Of a stretch of DNA of 64,000 nt, positions 1-8,281 are shown in pieces. Under the pieces are notes generated by a model. The model saw only the letters and a list, made by a program, of their open reading frames with translations. It was not told the DNA's origin and did no database searches. Numbering within the stretch: position 1 is the first letter of the stretch; every line of letters begins with the position of its first letter. Both the position numbers and the translations under genes were made by a program. The DNA comes from Paraburkholderia bryophila (lineage in GTDB: Bacteria; Pseudomonadota; Gammaproteobacteria; Burkholderiales; Burkholderiaceae): NCBI RefSeq assembly GCF_003269035.1, contig NZ_QLTK01000010.1, positions 124,001 to 188,000 on the forward strand, given 5' to 3'.

Positions 1-288
1 CGACTCCGCCAGTTCATCCGCCATGTGCTTGTACAGCGCCTTTTTCTGGTCGAGCGTGCGCGTGTTGTTGAACGTGATCTGAATGATCACCAGATCGTCG
101 CTGCGCTCAACGTTCAGATACTGGTTGTCGTAGACAAAATTGCCGGCATCGTGCTCGGTGATCAACATGAAGATGTCGTCCTTCGGCACGTTGCAGGTCT
201 CCACCAGCGAGCGCTGGATGCTTTGCGTCAACGCTTTCCGGTATTCAGCCGGCTTGCCGGCGCGCAATGCGATTCGTGTGAGCGGCAT
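1..288 (-). CDS. Tautomerase family protein (partial, 3' end outside window)
   Basis: The first 96 residues are present and the C-terminus lies beyond the window. The protein starts with Met-Pro, so Pro2 would be the catalytic base after Met removal, as in the 4-oxalocrotonate tautomerase superfamily. The stretches ITEHDAGNFVYD and ERSDDLVIIQITFN resemble the larger (about 130-residue) Tautomerase_2-type family rather than the 62-residue 4-OT subunits. The start is supported by AGGAGATT a few bases upstream. It is divergent from the LysR gene at 389, which is the obvious candidate regulator. The substrate cannot be told from sequence. Confidence 0.8.
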   Translation of the reverse strand, partial: MPLTRIALRAGKPAEYRKALTQSIQRSLVETCNVPKDDIFMLITEHDAGNFVYDNQYLNVERSDDLVIIQITFNNTRTLDQKKALYKHMADELAES

Positions 289-356
289 GTTGAATCTCCT
301 CGGTTGCAGTGATTGGGTAGACACAGCTTAGGCGCGCTGATTCATAATAAACAGAC

Positions 357-380
357 ATCATTGATGATTTCATCTATATT
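357..380 (+). promoter_or_regulatory. Overlapping inverted repeats and candidate -10 between tautomerase and LysR gene
   Basis: ATCATTGATGAT (357-368) and GATGATTTCATC (363-374) are overlapping imperfect dyads in the divergent intergenic region, the usual place for a LysR binding site. TATATT at 375-380 could be a -10 element, with CAGACA (352-357) 17 nt upstream as a poor -35. If it is used, the transcript would start about two bases before the LysR ATG, which has no Shine-Dalgarno sequence. Confidence 0.35.
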
Positions 381-388
381 CGACTGAA

Positions 389-1240
389 ATGAAAGTACTC
401 GACCTCGATGCGGTCCGCGCCTTCGTTCTGGTGGCCGATCTGCGCAGCTTTACGCGCGCGGCGGATGCGCTCGACACCACGCAATCGGCCGTGAGCCTCA
501 AGCTCAAGCGGCTGGAAGCGCACCTGGGCAAGCAGTTGCTGGAGCGCACGCCCCGCGTGGTGCGCCTCTCCGGCGACGGCAACGCGTTCCTCGGCGCGGC
601 CCGCGACCTGTTGAACGCGCATGAACGGGCGCTGGGTTCGCTGTCCGTGGAACGCCGCCGGTTGGTACTGGGACTCAGCGAGCATGTCGCGGGGCCCGAA
701 TTGCCGCAGTTGCTCGGCAGGCTTAATGCGCAGGATCCGGGTCTGGTGGTGGAACTGCACATGGGCACCTCCACCGCGCTGCTCGCGCAATTCGACGAAC
801 GCCGGCTCGACGCGGTGATCGTCCGTTATGGTCCGGAGGAGCCGCCGCGCGACGATACCCAGGTGCTCTTCAGCGAACCGCTCGGTTGGCTGGCCACGCC
901 GGAATGGCTGCCGCGCGTCGGCGAGCCGCTAGCGCTGGCCTTGCTTAGCCCGCCGTGCAACGTGCGCGAAGTGGCGCTGCGTGCGTTGGCGGAGGCGGGG
1001 ATCGCGTGGCAGGAGGTGTTCGTCGGCGGCGGTGTCGCGGCGGTCGGCGCCGCGGTCGCGGCGGGGCTGGCAGCGTCGCCGCTCGCGCGTCGGGTCGCGC
1101 CGCGCGGTCTGGTCGATGTCGGCGAGCGGCTGGGCTTGCCGACGCTGCCGGAATCGCGGGTGACGCTGCACTCGCGGGTGCGGGATTCGCGTTCGGTGGA
1201 AACGTTGCGGCTGGTGACGCATGGGTTGGCCGCACAGTGA
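389..1240 (+). CDS. LysR-family transcriptional regulator
   Basis: A 283-residue protein with a typical N-terminal winged helix-turn-helix (about residues 5-65; FTRAADALDTTQSAVSLKLK is the recognition region). A shorter periplasmic-binding-like effector domain follows (about 85-280). It is divergent from the tautomerase gene, the classic arrangement for a LysR activator and its target. The effector domain is Ala/Arg-rich and gives no ligand clue. There is no visible ribosome binding site before the ATG; the next in-frame Met is far inside the protein, so I keep this start. Confidence 0.85.
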   Translation: MKVLDLDAVRAFVLVADLRSFTRAADALDTTQSAVSLKLKRLEAHLGKQLLERTPRVVRLSGDGNAFLGAARDLLNAHERALGSLSVERRRLVLGLSEHVAGPELPQLLGRLNAQDPGLVVELHMGTSTALLAQFDERRLDAVIVRYGPEEPPRDDTQVLFSEPLGWLATPEWLPRVGEPLALALLSPPCNVREVALRALAEAGIAWQEVFVGGGVAAVGAAVAAGLAASPLARRVAPRGLVDVGERLGLPTLPESRVTLHSRVRDSRSVETLRLVTHGLAAQ

Positions 1241-1325
1241 CATAAAGACTCGGCGCCGCAACGCACAGATAAACTCCGCCGCCTTTCGCTTAAGCTAGAA
1301 AATCAACTCACTCAAAAAACGAACC

Positions 1326-2249
1326 GTGGACCTCGACCCCCGACAAACCGCCGCCGTGCGCGCGGTCATCGAAACCGGCAGTTTCGAGCAGGCCGCCGTG
1401 CGGCTGAATCTCACGTCGTCGGCGGTATCGCAGCGGGTGCGGGCGCTCGAAACGCGTCTCGGCAACCCGCTGATCGTGCGCACGCGCCCGTGTCGCGCCA
1501 CGCAGATGGGCCAGCGCCTGCTGCAGTTTCTACGGCGCGCCGCGCTGCTCGAAGACGACTTCGCGAGCGATCTGGCGGGCGCCAACGAGGCACTGCTGAG
1601 CGTCGCCGCCGCTGTCAACGCGGACACGCTATCCACGTGGTTTTTCCCCGCGCTCTCGGACATCCTGCTGCAGGAAAACGTGCTGCTGGATCTCACCGTC
1701 GACGATCAGGACCACACACATGCGCTGCTCGCGTCGGGCCTGGCGATCGGCTGCATCACCACCGAACCCGCGCCGATGCGCGGCTGCTTCGCCGAACGGC
1801 TCGGGGCGATGCGCTACCGGATGGTGGCGTCTGCGGCGTTCGTCGAGCGCTGGTTTCCGAACGGCTTGACGCGTGAGAGCGCGCGGCGCGCGCCGGTAAT
1901 CCTGTCCTCACGCAAGGACGCATTGCAGGCGCGCTTTCTCGAGACACGCTTCGGCTTGCCGCCGGAGGCGTATCCGTGCCATTACGTGCCCGCGCCAGTG
2001 CCGCGCTACATGGCGATCCAGCGCGGCCTGGCGTATGGGATGGTGCCGGAGTTGGAATTCGGCGATGCCGTGGAGCGCGGCGAACTGATCGATCTCGCGC
2101 CGAAACAGCCTACCGACGTCGAGTTGTACTGGCACGCCTGGAAGGTGCAGTCGCCGCGCCTGGAAAAGCTGTCGGCGCGGATCGTGGAACTGGGCCGCAC
2201 GGCGCTGGGACCGCCGGAGACCAAGGCTAAACGCAAACGTGCCGGCTGA
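1326..2249 (+). CDS. argP: ArgP-like LysR-family regulator
   Basis: A 307-residue protein that matches the ArgP (IciA) subfamily along its length. It has the HTH with TSSAVSQRVRALE, then SVAAAVNADTLSTWFFPAL, the FPNGLTRESA segment and the ELIDLAPKQ region near the C-terminus. ArgP proteins activate lysE/argO-type basic amino acid exporters and respond to Lys or Arg. No lysE is next to it here, so its target is not local or lies elsewhere. The start is GTG, because the first in-frame ATG would delete the HTH; no clear Shine-Dalgarno is visible. It follows the first LysR gene by 85 nt on the same strand. The C-terminus ends in a basic KAKRKRAG tail. Confidence 0.82.
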   Translation: MDLDPRQTAAVRAVIETGSFEQAAVRLNLTSSAVSQRVRALETRLGNPLIVRTRPCRATQMGQRLLQFLRRAALLEDDFASDLAGANEALLSVAAAVNADTLSTWFFPALSDILLQENVLLDLTVDDQDHTHALLASGLAIGCITTEPAPMRGCFAERLGAMRYRMVASAAFVERWFPNGLTRESARRAPVILSSRKDALQARFLETRFGLPPEAYPCHYVPAPVPRYMAIQRGLAYGMVPELEFGDAVERGELIDLAPKQPTDVELYWHAWKVQSPRLEKLSARIVELGRTALGPPETKAKRKRAG

Positions 2250-2257
2250 ATTCGCGG

Positions 2258-2959
2258 TTAGTGAAGAATCGGCGGCAACGAGCCGCTGCTGGCAGTCGCC
2301 GGGTCGTTGGACGTGGAGGTCATCGGCGCCGGACTGGCGCTAACGTTTGCGTTTTGAGCCGGCGCATTAGCTTGAGCTACGGCCAGTTTCGTCGCAGCCG
2401 GTTTCGCCGCAACCTTGGCCGCGTGCGGATGCGTCGCGTGTCCTTGAACCAGGTTGGCGTGTGTGACCTTGCCCTGCGCGGGTCTCGCCGTCACCAGTTG
2501 CGCGTGCGGCTTCTTACCCTGCGCCATCACGGCTGCTTTCGGCTTGCTGGATTTGCCGGGTTTGCTGCCTGTGGTGCCCAGCGCTTTGACGGTTCCTTTT
2601 GCACTCCCATTCCTGGCCGTCACTTTCTTTACCGCGCCATGCGTCGCCGGCTTGCCACCTTTACCTGGCACCGGCGCCGACCCCGACGCCACGCGCTGCG
2701 CCCCATGCTGAGCGCTCGCCGTATGCCCGGAAGCGGTTTTTGACGCGCTCTTCGACGAGGCGACCTTCGCCCTCGCTTTCGAGCCCGCCTTCGAACCGCC
2801 GGAAGCCTTAACCTTCCCCACCTGCTTCGTCTTCCCGGCCTGTTTGGCCGCATGCCCCGTCGCTTCCGGCGGATTCCACGTTTCCGCATAACCCGCAGCC
2901 ACCGCCGCACCCGACACACACCACACGGCCAGCGCCGTTGCTGCTACTCGAACCCACAT
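2258..2959 (-). CDS. Ala/Lys/Ser-rich basic exported protein of unknown function
   Basis: About 233 residues. The chosen ATG (MWVRVAATALAVW) opens a hydrophobic signal peptide ending near AAVAAGYAE and has AGGAG just upstream. A GTG eight codons earlier would add MADQEKQE and is the alternative. The mature part is low complexity, dominated by Ala, Lys, Gly, Ser and Thr with KVKASGGSKAGSKARAKV-like stretches, and becomes less basic near the end. No enzymatic motif is present. The composition recalls histone H1-like or polyanion-binding tails, but with a signal peptide it is more likely a periplasmic or surface protein. It converges with the ArgP-like gene (8 nt between stops). Confidence 0.6.
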   Translation of the reverse strand: MWVRVAATALAVWCVSGAAVAAGYAETWNPPEATGHAAKQAGKTKQVGKVKASGGSKAGSKARAKVASSKSASKTASGHTASAQHGAQRVASGSAPVPGKGGKPATHGAVKKVTARNGSAKGTVKALGTTGSKPGKSSKPKAAVMAQGKKPHAQLVTARPAQGKVTHANLVQGHATHPHAAKVAAKPAATKLAVAQANAPAQNANVSASPAPMTSTSNDPATASSGSLPPILH

Positions 2960-3011
2960 CTCCTGCTTCTCCTGATCTGCCACTACCTGACGAGCCGGGG
3001 ATTATATTCCC

Positions 3012-3060
3012 TTGCAAAAATCCACATCTAGACTATTATATATTTTAAGTACATAAAAGG
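3012..3060 (+). promoter_or_regulatory. AT-rich promoter region of the Xre/RES module
   Basis: In an otherwise GC-rich region, 3001-3058 is strongly AT-rich. TTGCAA (3012-3017) and TATTAT (3034-3039) are separated by 16 nt; TATATT at 3039-3044 is an alternative -10. AAGGA near 3057 could be a ribosome binding site, somewhat far from the ATG at 3073. Autoregulation by the antitoxin would be expected here, but I see no long dyad. Confidence 0.4.
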
Positions 3061-3072
3061 ACTCACCCGCTC

Positions 3073-3510
3073 ATGGCTCACGCCGCCCGTGCCTCCCAGC
3101 CCGACGCGCCGATTCGACGGCCCGCTTCGGCCCCCTCGCTAACGGAAATGTCCGCAGCGGGTCTGCGCGCTTTCTTCAACATCGCGCGCGACTGGGACTT
3201 GAGCGCCGAAGAGCAGATCGTGCTGCTCGGCTCGCCTGGCCGCTCCACCTTCTTCAAATGGAAAGCGACGCCTGAAACGGCCCGCGTCGGGCGCGACACG
3301 CTCGAACGCCTGTCGCTGCTGCTCGGCATCTACAAGGCGCTGCAAATCCTGCTGCCGCAAGCCGGCGCCGCCGACTCCTGGATCAAGCGCCCCAACAGCG
3401 CGCCGCCCTTCGGCGGGCGTCGCGCGCTAGACCGCATGCTGGCCGGCAACATCAGCGATCTCGTGGCCGTGCGCCAGTATCTCGACGCAATGCGAGGCGG
3501 CTGGGCGTGA
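3073..3510 (+). CDS. Xre/MbcA/ParS-type antitoxin of a RES toxin-antitoxin pair
   Basis: A 145-residue protein with the MbcA/ParS/Xre architecture. An N-terminal helix-turn-helix-like segment (about residues 30-90, including GRSTFFKWK) is followed by the C-terminal toxin-binding domain (formerly DUF2384), here LLGIYKALQILLP, then WIKRPNSAPPFGGRRALD and GNISDLVAVRQYLDAMRGGW. The last segment is the hallmark that contacts RES toxins. Its stop overlaps the GTG start of the toxin (GTGA), so the two are translationally coupled. Members bind and neutralise the toxin and repress their own promoter. Confidence 0.88.
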   Translation: MAHAARASQPDAPIRRPASAPSLTEMSAAGLRAFFNIARDWDLSAEEQIVLLGSPGRSTFFKWKATPETARVGRDTLERLSLLLGIYKALQILLPQAGAADSWIKRPNSAPPFGGRRALDRMLAGNISDLVAVRQYLDAMRGGWA

Positions 3511-4208
3511 CACAACCGCATTGGCAGGACCGCTGGCGCACGGCGCGGCTCGACTGGTTACCCGCATATCGGGTGATTCCCACACGCTTTCCGGCCGTCA
3601 ATCTGTTCGACCGGGTGGCGTCGCCACAAGATTTCGACGCGTTATACGCGCTCGAGGCGATGACCAACGACCGTCTGCGCACCGAAGTCGGCGAACTCGA
3701 TCTGGTGCCTTACGAAGAGCGCCGCTTCGGGCCGGGCTATGGACCGATCATGGCCGCGTTGACGCATCTGAATCCGCTGGGCAGTCGCTTTTCCGACGGC
3801 AGCTACGGCGTGTTTTATTGCGCGCGCTCGCGCGCCACCGCAATCGCCGAGACGCGTTATCACACGGGCAAATTTCTGCAGGCAACTGCCGAAGCGCCCA
3901 TGCGTCAGCAAATGCGCCTCTACACGGTTATCGCGCAAGGTAACGTGGTGGACATTCGCGGCGACGCGTCGCTGGATCTCGCAGTGCTGTCGCCGGACGA
4001 TTATCTGGCCGGGCAAGCACTTGGCCGCGCGGCGCGCGAAGCGGGCGCGCCGGGCATTGCGTATCCGTCGGTGCGAGACCCGCAAGGCGAATGCCTCGCC
4101 GCGTTCAAAACCACGCCGCTGCGCGACTGTCATCACGCCGCGTATCTGGAATACAACTGGAACGGCACGAGCGTGGATATGGTGTTCGAACTCAACCAGG
4201 TGGGCTGA
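3507..4208 (+). CDS. RES-domain toxin (NAD+-targeting)
   Basis: A 233-residue RES-domain protein, named after conserved Arg, Glu and Ser residues. The family fold is related to ADP-ribosyltransferases, and characterised members degrade or phosphorolyse NAD+ or ADP-ribosylate a target. Visible features are YRVIPTRFPAVNLFD near the N-terminus, RFSDGSYGVFYCARSRATAIAET (Arg at the start, Glu of AETRYH) and IAYPSVRDPQGECLAAF with the conserved Ser. The start is GTG, overlapping the antitoxin stop by 4 nt. Length and motifs look intact, so a functional toxin is plausible. Base composition matches the neighbours, with no sign of recent transfer. Confidence 0.86.
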   Translation: MTQPHWQDRWRTARLDWLPAYRVIPTRFPAVNLFDRVASPQDFDALYALEAMTNDRLRTEVGELDLVPYEERRFGPGYGPIMAALTHLNPLGSRFSDGSYGVFYCARSRATAIAETRYHTGKFLQATAEAPMRQQMRLYTVIAQGNVVDIRGDASLDLAVLSPDDYLAGQALGRAAREAGAPGIAYPSVRDPQGECLAAFKTTPLRDCHHAAYLEYNWNGTSVDMVFELNQVG

Positions 4209-4277
4209 TACGCAAACGGTTGAATCAACAACAAGAAGGCGCGCGTAAAAGCGCAAACGAGCGCCGCGCGAAGCCTC

Positions 4278-5015
4278 TCAAGGCAACGCCAACGCCGCCG
4301 CGCCATCGGCACGCGCATCGTCGGTCGAGACGGACCAGCGCCGCAACGCCTGCGGCTCCACGATCGTCAGCTTGCCGCCGGGGCCGAACGCGCCGGTATC
4401 GATGAACACCTGCGAACCAATCTGCTGGATATCGCGCATCGGCGTATGGCCGCAATAGGTCAGCGAGAGACCGCGTTGACGCGCGGGATCGCTATTGCCC
4501 AAAGCAAGGCCACGACCCCACAGCAACTGCTGACGCGTATCGGCGGAAAAATTCCCCGCGTCGAGTTCGGCATCCGAGCCGAAGAATTCGGCATGCAGAA
4601 TATTGAAGCGCTCCTTGCCGCTGCCCACCACCCGCACCAGCGGCAACGTGCGCAACCGCTCCGCGTAGTGCTGCAAGCGTTCGTCGGGCAAATCCGCCGC
4701 CCACGCGCCGCCAATGCCGTACCACCACTGACGCCGCATGCGGCCATCGGCGACACCGCACAGCGTGTCTTCGTGATTGCCGAGCACCGGGAAAAACCAC
4801 GCCTTATCGAGCAGCGTCAGCGCCTGCTCGGAGTGCTCGCCGCGATCGACCAGATCGCCGACCGAGAACAGCCGGTCGCGCGCGGGATCGAACGCGATGG
4901 TGCGCAGCAGATAGCGCAATGCATCGACGCAGCCATGCAGATCGCCGACCACGAAATCGCGGCCGCTCGTATTGGACGAATGATGCTGAACAGGGTTGAC
5001 GAGTACGGAATCCAT
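4278..5015 (-). CDS. Metallophosphoesterase (PrpA/PrpB-like Ser/Thr phosphatase family)
   Basis: About 245 residues from the ATG of MDSVLVNPVQ; an upstream in-frame ATG at 5108 would add 31 poorly conserved residues. The calcineurin-like motifs are all present in order: GDLHGC, GDLVDRG, GNHE, then LHAEFFG and YCGHTPMRD supplying the later metal-binding His. DTGAFGPGGKL near the end is also typical. The family includes bacterial protein phosphatases PrpA/B and diadenosine tetraphosphatase-like enzymes; the GNHE and GHTP spacing favours the phosphatase group. It converges with the RES toxin gene and is unlikely to belong to that module. Confidence 0.82.
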   Translation of the reverse strand: MDSVLVNPVQHHSSNTSGRDFVVGDLHGCVDALRYLLRTIAFDPARDRLFSVGDLVDRGEHSEQALTLLDKAWFFPVLGNHEDTLCGVADGRMRRQWWYGIGGAWAADLPDERLQHYAERLRTLPLVRVVGSGKERFNILHAEFFGSDAELDAGNFSADTRQQLLWGRGLALGNSDPARQRGLSLTYCGHTPMRDIQQIGSQVFIDTGAFGPGGKLTIVEPQALRRWSVSTDDARADGAAALALP

Positions 5016-5111
5016 GAGCCCATGATAATGCGACAGACGCGCGACGTATGCGCGTTGCCCATCGTATCCCGGCGCGCTGAAGGCAAAATTGATGCGAATC
5101 GACGCCAAACC

Positions 5112-5146
5112 CGCGTGTTTCCGGTAGCCCTCTCCGGAAACACGCG
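5112..5146. terminator. 13-bp perfect hairpin after the cytochrome c gene
   Basis: Arms CGCGTGTTTCCGG (5112-5124) and CCGGAAACACGCG (5134-5146) enclose a 9-nt loop. It sits just past the stop of the minus-strand dehydrogenase operon. The T-tract is weak in either direction (GTTT on minus, CTTT on plus), so termination efficiency is uncertain. Confidence 0.55.
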
Positions 5147-5159
5147 CTTTGCGCGGTCG

Positions 5160-6620
5160 CTATTGCTGAGTCCGCAGCTTGGCGACTTGATCGACGGTCA
5201 CTGTCGACTGAGGATTGCCGAACTGTTTCGTCACATAGTTGGTGATGGCGGCGATCTGATCGTCGGTGAGTTCGGTGCCGAAGGCGGGCATCAGCACGTC
5301 CGCCTGCTTCGTGGTCCGGCTGACGCCGTGCAGGATCACCATCGCGAGATTGTTCGCGTCGCTCGCGCCGACCGCCGAGTTATGGATCAGCGACGGATAC
5401 GCCCCCGGCGCGCTCGCGCCCACGCCCTGGCCGGTCCAGCTATGACAGGTTGCGCAGTTGGCCACGAACAGTTGCGCGCCGTTCACCGCGTTGATCGTCG
5501 TGCCGCGCAAGGCCGTGACGTCGTTGGCGGGATTGCCCCACTGGTCGCGCGGCCGCGCTTCGCCGCCGCTGATCGGCGGCACCGAGCGCAGATACGCGAC
5601 GATCGACCCGAGGTCTTCGCGCGTCAGGTATTGCGTGCTGTCGGTCACCACTTCGGCCATCGGACCGGCCGCGTTGGCCCGTCCCGGCGCCGCGCCGGTC
5701 GACAGATACGAAACCAGTTCGTCGTCGCTCCAGTTGCCCACGCCGCTGTTCTTGTCCGGCGTGATGTTGTACGCATGCCAGCCCGCCTGCAGCGCGCCGG
5801 AGAAGCGCGAGCTCGTCTTCAAACCCTGGGTGAAATTACGCGGCGTATGGCACTCCTCGCAATGCGCGAGACCCTCCACCAGATACGCGCCGCGATTCCA
5901 CTCGGCACTTTGCTTCGGATCGGGGATGAAACGACCCTCGGTGAAATTGAACATGTTCCAGAACACCATCAACCAGCGCTGGTTGAAGGGGAAATTCAGG
6001 CTGTCGCTCGGCGGCGCGTAGTGGATCGGCGTGAGCGTGTTCAGATACGCGCGAATCGCCAGCACGTCCTGATCGGTGACCTTGGTGTATTCCGCATACG
6101 GGAACGCGGGATAGAGCCGCTCGCCGCTCTTGCCGATGCCTTCGTGCATCGCGCGCAGAAAATCGGCGTCGCTCCATTGGCCGATGCCGGTGTCCGGATC
6201 AGGCGTGATGTTCGGCGTCACGATCGTGCCGAACGGCGTGTTAATCGGCAGGCCGCCCGCGAACGGGCGGGCTTTGTCCGCCGTGTGACACGCCACGCAA
6301 TCGCCGGCCCGCGCGAGGTATTCGCCGCGTTTGACCAGATCGCTGCTGCCGGCCGCGGCGCCGGGCGTGGCCGCGTTGTTGGCTACACCGTTGGCCGCGC
6401 CGCCAGGCGCATTGCCGGGCGCTTGCGACGCATCGTCGGCATGCGCCTGCATGATCGGCAGTTCGTCGTTATGCGGCGCATTCGGCCCGTGCGCTTCGTA
6501 CCACGCCACATACAGCGCGAACAGCGAGAACGCCGCCGCCAGCGTCGCGACCCGGAAACGCCGCCGTGTGTGCCCAACGATCGACTGAGCCGGCTGCCCG
6601 CGCGAGAGATTCTTCGTCAT
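5160..6620 (-). CDS. Triheme cytochrome c subunit of a membrane FAD-dependent sugar/alcohol dehydrogenase
   Basis: A 486-residue protein with one N-terminal membrane anchor or uncleaved signal (about residues 22-42), an Ala/Gly/Asn-rich linker, and three c-type heme sites: CVACH (about 109), CEECH (about 255) and CATCH (about 390). This is the layout of the cytochrome subunits of gluconate 2-dehydrogenase, fructose dehydrogenase and sorbitol dehydrogenase, which pass electrons from the GMC flavoprotein to ubiquinone. GGAG lies before the ATG. It is the third gene of a small-large-cytochrome operon and follows the large subunit by 20 nt. Confidence 0.9.
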   Translation of the reverse strand: MTKNLSRGQPAQSIVGHTRRRFRVATLAAAFSLFALYVAWYEAHGPNAPHNDELPIMQAHADDASQAPGNAPGGAANGVANNAATPGAAAGSSDLVKRGEYLARAGDCVACHTADKARPFAGGLPINTPFGTIVTPNITPDPDTGIGQWSDADFLRAMHEGIGKSGERLYPAFPYAEYTKVTDQDVLAIRAYLNTLTPIHYAPPSDSLNFPFNQRWLMVFWNMFNFTEGRFIPDPKQSAEWNRGAYLVEGLAHCEECHTPRNFTQGLKTSSRFSGALQAGWHAYNITPDKNSGVGNWSDDELVSYLSTGAAPGRANAAGPMAEVVTDSTQYLTREDLGSIVAYLRSVPPISGGEARPRDQWGNPANDVTALRGTTINAVNGAQLFVANCATCHSWTGQGVGASAPGAYPSLIHNSAVGASDANNLAMVILHGVSRTTKQADVLMPAFGTELTDDQIAAITNYVTKQFGNPQSTVTVDQVAKLRTQQ

Positions 6621-6640
6621 GGTGACTCTCCGTTCAGGGC

Positions 6641-8242
6641 TCAGATTTCACGCTTGAGCTTGTCGGCCAGTTTCAGCGACAAGGCCGCGATCGTCAGCGT
6701 GCAATTCACCGAAGCCGCGGTGGGCATCACGCCGCTGCTGGCGATGAACAGATTGGAGTGATCGTGCGTGCGGCAATCCGCATCGACGACCGAATCCGCC
6801 GGGTCGCTGCCCATGATCGTGGTGCCCATGATGTGATTGTTGGGGGCGAAAGTATCGTCGAACGAAACCTCGGCGCCGCCGAACAGGTTGGCGATCTGCG
6901 CGTAGAGTTCGTGCGTGTTGGCCGCGCTTTTCTTGACGTAGTCGTTGATCGAGTAGTAGATCTCCGGCTGGGGAATGCCGAGTGCGTCCTTGTGATCCGC
7001 CGACGGCACCACCCGGTTCTGCGGCTCGGCCAGATGCTCGTGGAAGCTGTTGATGTTCAGCGTGCGGGCCGCGCGATCGCGAATCTGCCGATCGAGTTCG
7101 GCGCCCGTGAGGCCTTTGCCCAGCAGCGCGGCGGTCACGCTCATGGTCGGCACGCCGTTCGACAGATGCAGTTTCTTGGCCGCGTAATCGGAGCGGAACG
7201 CGCCGTCGCGAAAGTTGACGATCGAGGTCATTTCCATCGGCCCGCGCCCAGGCCACAGCGGTTCGTTGGCGAGGAAAGTCACGCCGGTGCCCGGATGGTC
7301 CATCAGGTTGCGGCCCACCTGGTCGGAACTGTTGCCCACGCCGTGCGGGAATTTGTCGGAGGTCGACATCAGCATCAGCTTCGGCGTTTCGATGCCGTTG
7401 GCGGCGAGCACGAACAGTTTGCCCGTCACGCGCGTGCTGTTGCCGTTCGGGTCCTTGTAGTGGACCGCCGTGATCAGCCCTTTGTTGTCCGCTTCGACGC
7501 GGTACACCACCGCCTCGGGTATCAGTTTCGCGCCGGCCTGCTCCGCTTTTTCCGCATGCACCACGCCGTTGTACATCGCGGCGATCGGGCAGATCGGCAT
7601 GCAATTGTTGTTGCCGCAACAGGTGGGCCGCGCGTCGTACGGACGGCTGTTGCGCGCCACCGGTTCGGGCACGACCTTGAAGCCCTGCGCGTTGAGCACG
7701 TCGCTAAAGCGCTGATCCATGTAGGAGAGCGGCAACGCGCTCATCGGATAAGGCTTCGAACGCGGCGAGCCGAGATCGATCGAGCTATCCGGGCCCGACA
7801 CGCCCAACTGCGCTTCCGCCGCGGAGTACCACGGTTCGAGCGTTTGGTACGGATACGGCCAGTCGCGCCCCACGCCGTACAGCTTGTGCAACTGGAAATC
7901 CGACGGCAGCAGGCGCCACGCGGCCGCCGCCCAGTGCCAGGTGGTGCCGCCCACCAGCCGCACGTATTGCGAGTTGTACGGATAATCGCCCTTCTGGATC
8001 AGATAATTGTTCGCGGGCGCGTACTCGGGATGCGGCGCGTAGGGCGTGGACGGATAAGGCGTTGCGAAATCGGACTTGGCCGGCGAGTTACGGAAATTCT
8101 CGACGATCTGCCAGCGCGGAATACGCGGCCCGGCTTCGAGCAGAATCACCGATGCACCGGCCAGCGCCATCTGATGCGCGACCAGGCCACCCGCCACGCC
8201 CGAACCGACTACGACGATGTCGGCGGAATTTGAGTTTGCCAT
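6641..8242 (-). CDS. GMC-family FAD dehydrogenase, large subunit
   Basis: A 533-residue flavoprotein. The N-terminal Rossmann motif is VVVGSGVAGGLVAHQMA followed by the ILLEAG acid. A GMC-like region occurs near LVGGTTWHWAAAAWRL, and the C-terminal HIMGTTIMGSDP and SGVMPTAASVN segments carry the FAD/active-site signature. The cysteine-containing CCGNNNCMPICPIAAMYNG (about residue 208) is characteristic of the gluconate/fructose dehydrogenase large subunits, some of which hold a [3Fe-4S] cluster there. It has no signal peptide of its own; export in the family is by hitch-hiking on the Tat-exported small subunit. Substrate specificity (gluconate, sorbitol, fructose or another polyol) cannot be assigned. 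Confidence 0.9.
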   Translation of the reverse strand: MANSNSADIVVVGSGVAGGLVAHQMALAGASVILLEAGPRIPRWQIVENFRNSPAKSDFATPYPSTPYAPHPEYAPANNYLIQKGDYPYNSQYVRLVGGTTWHWAAAAWRLLPSDFQLHKLYGVGRDWPYPYQTLEPWYSAAEAQLGVSGPDSSIDLGSPRSKPYPMSALPLSYMDQRFSDVLNAQGFKVVPEPVARNSRPYDARPTCCGNNNCMPICPIAAMYNGVVHAEKAEQAGAKLIPEAVVYRVEADNKGLITAVHYKDPNGNSTRVTGKLFVLAANGIETPKLMLMSTSDKFPHGVGNSSDQVGRNLMDHPGTGVTFLANEPLWPGRGPMEMTSIVNFRDGAFRSDYAAKKLHLSNGVPTMSVTAALLGKGLTGAELDRQIRDRAARTLNINSFHEHLAEPQNRVVPSADHKDALGIPQPEIYYSINDYVKKSAANTHELYAQIANLFGGAEVSFDDTFAPNNHIMGTTIMGSDPADSVVDADCRTHDHSNLFIASSGVMPTAASVNCTLTIAALSLKLADKLKREI

Positions 8243-8281
8243 TGCTGCCCTCTTTTATATCGACCGGGGAACGTCGTTGCG

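Noticed and set aside
4446..6761. 771-codon open frame on the plus strand antisense to the phosphatase and cytochrome c genes
   Set aside because: Arg/His/Ala-rich with no domain; the opposite strand carries CxxCH hemes and a clean operon. Typical GC-rich shadow frame.
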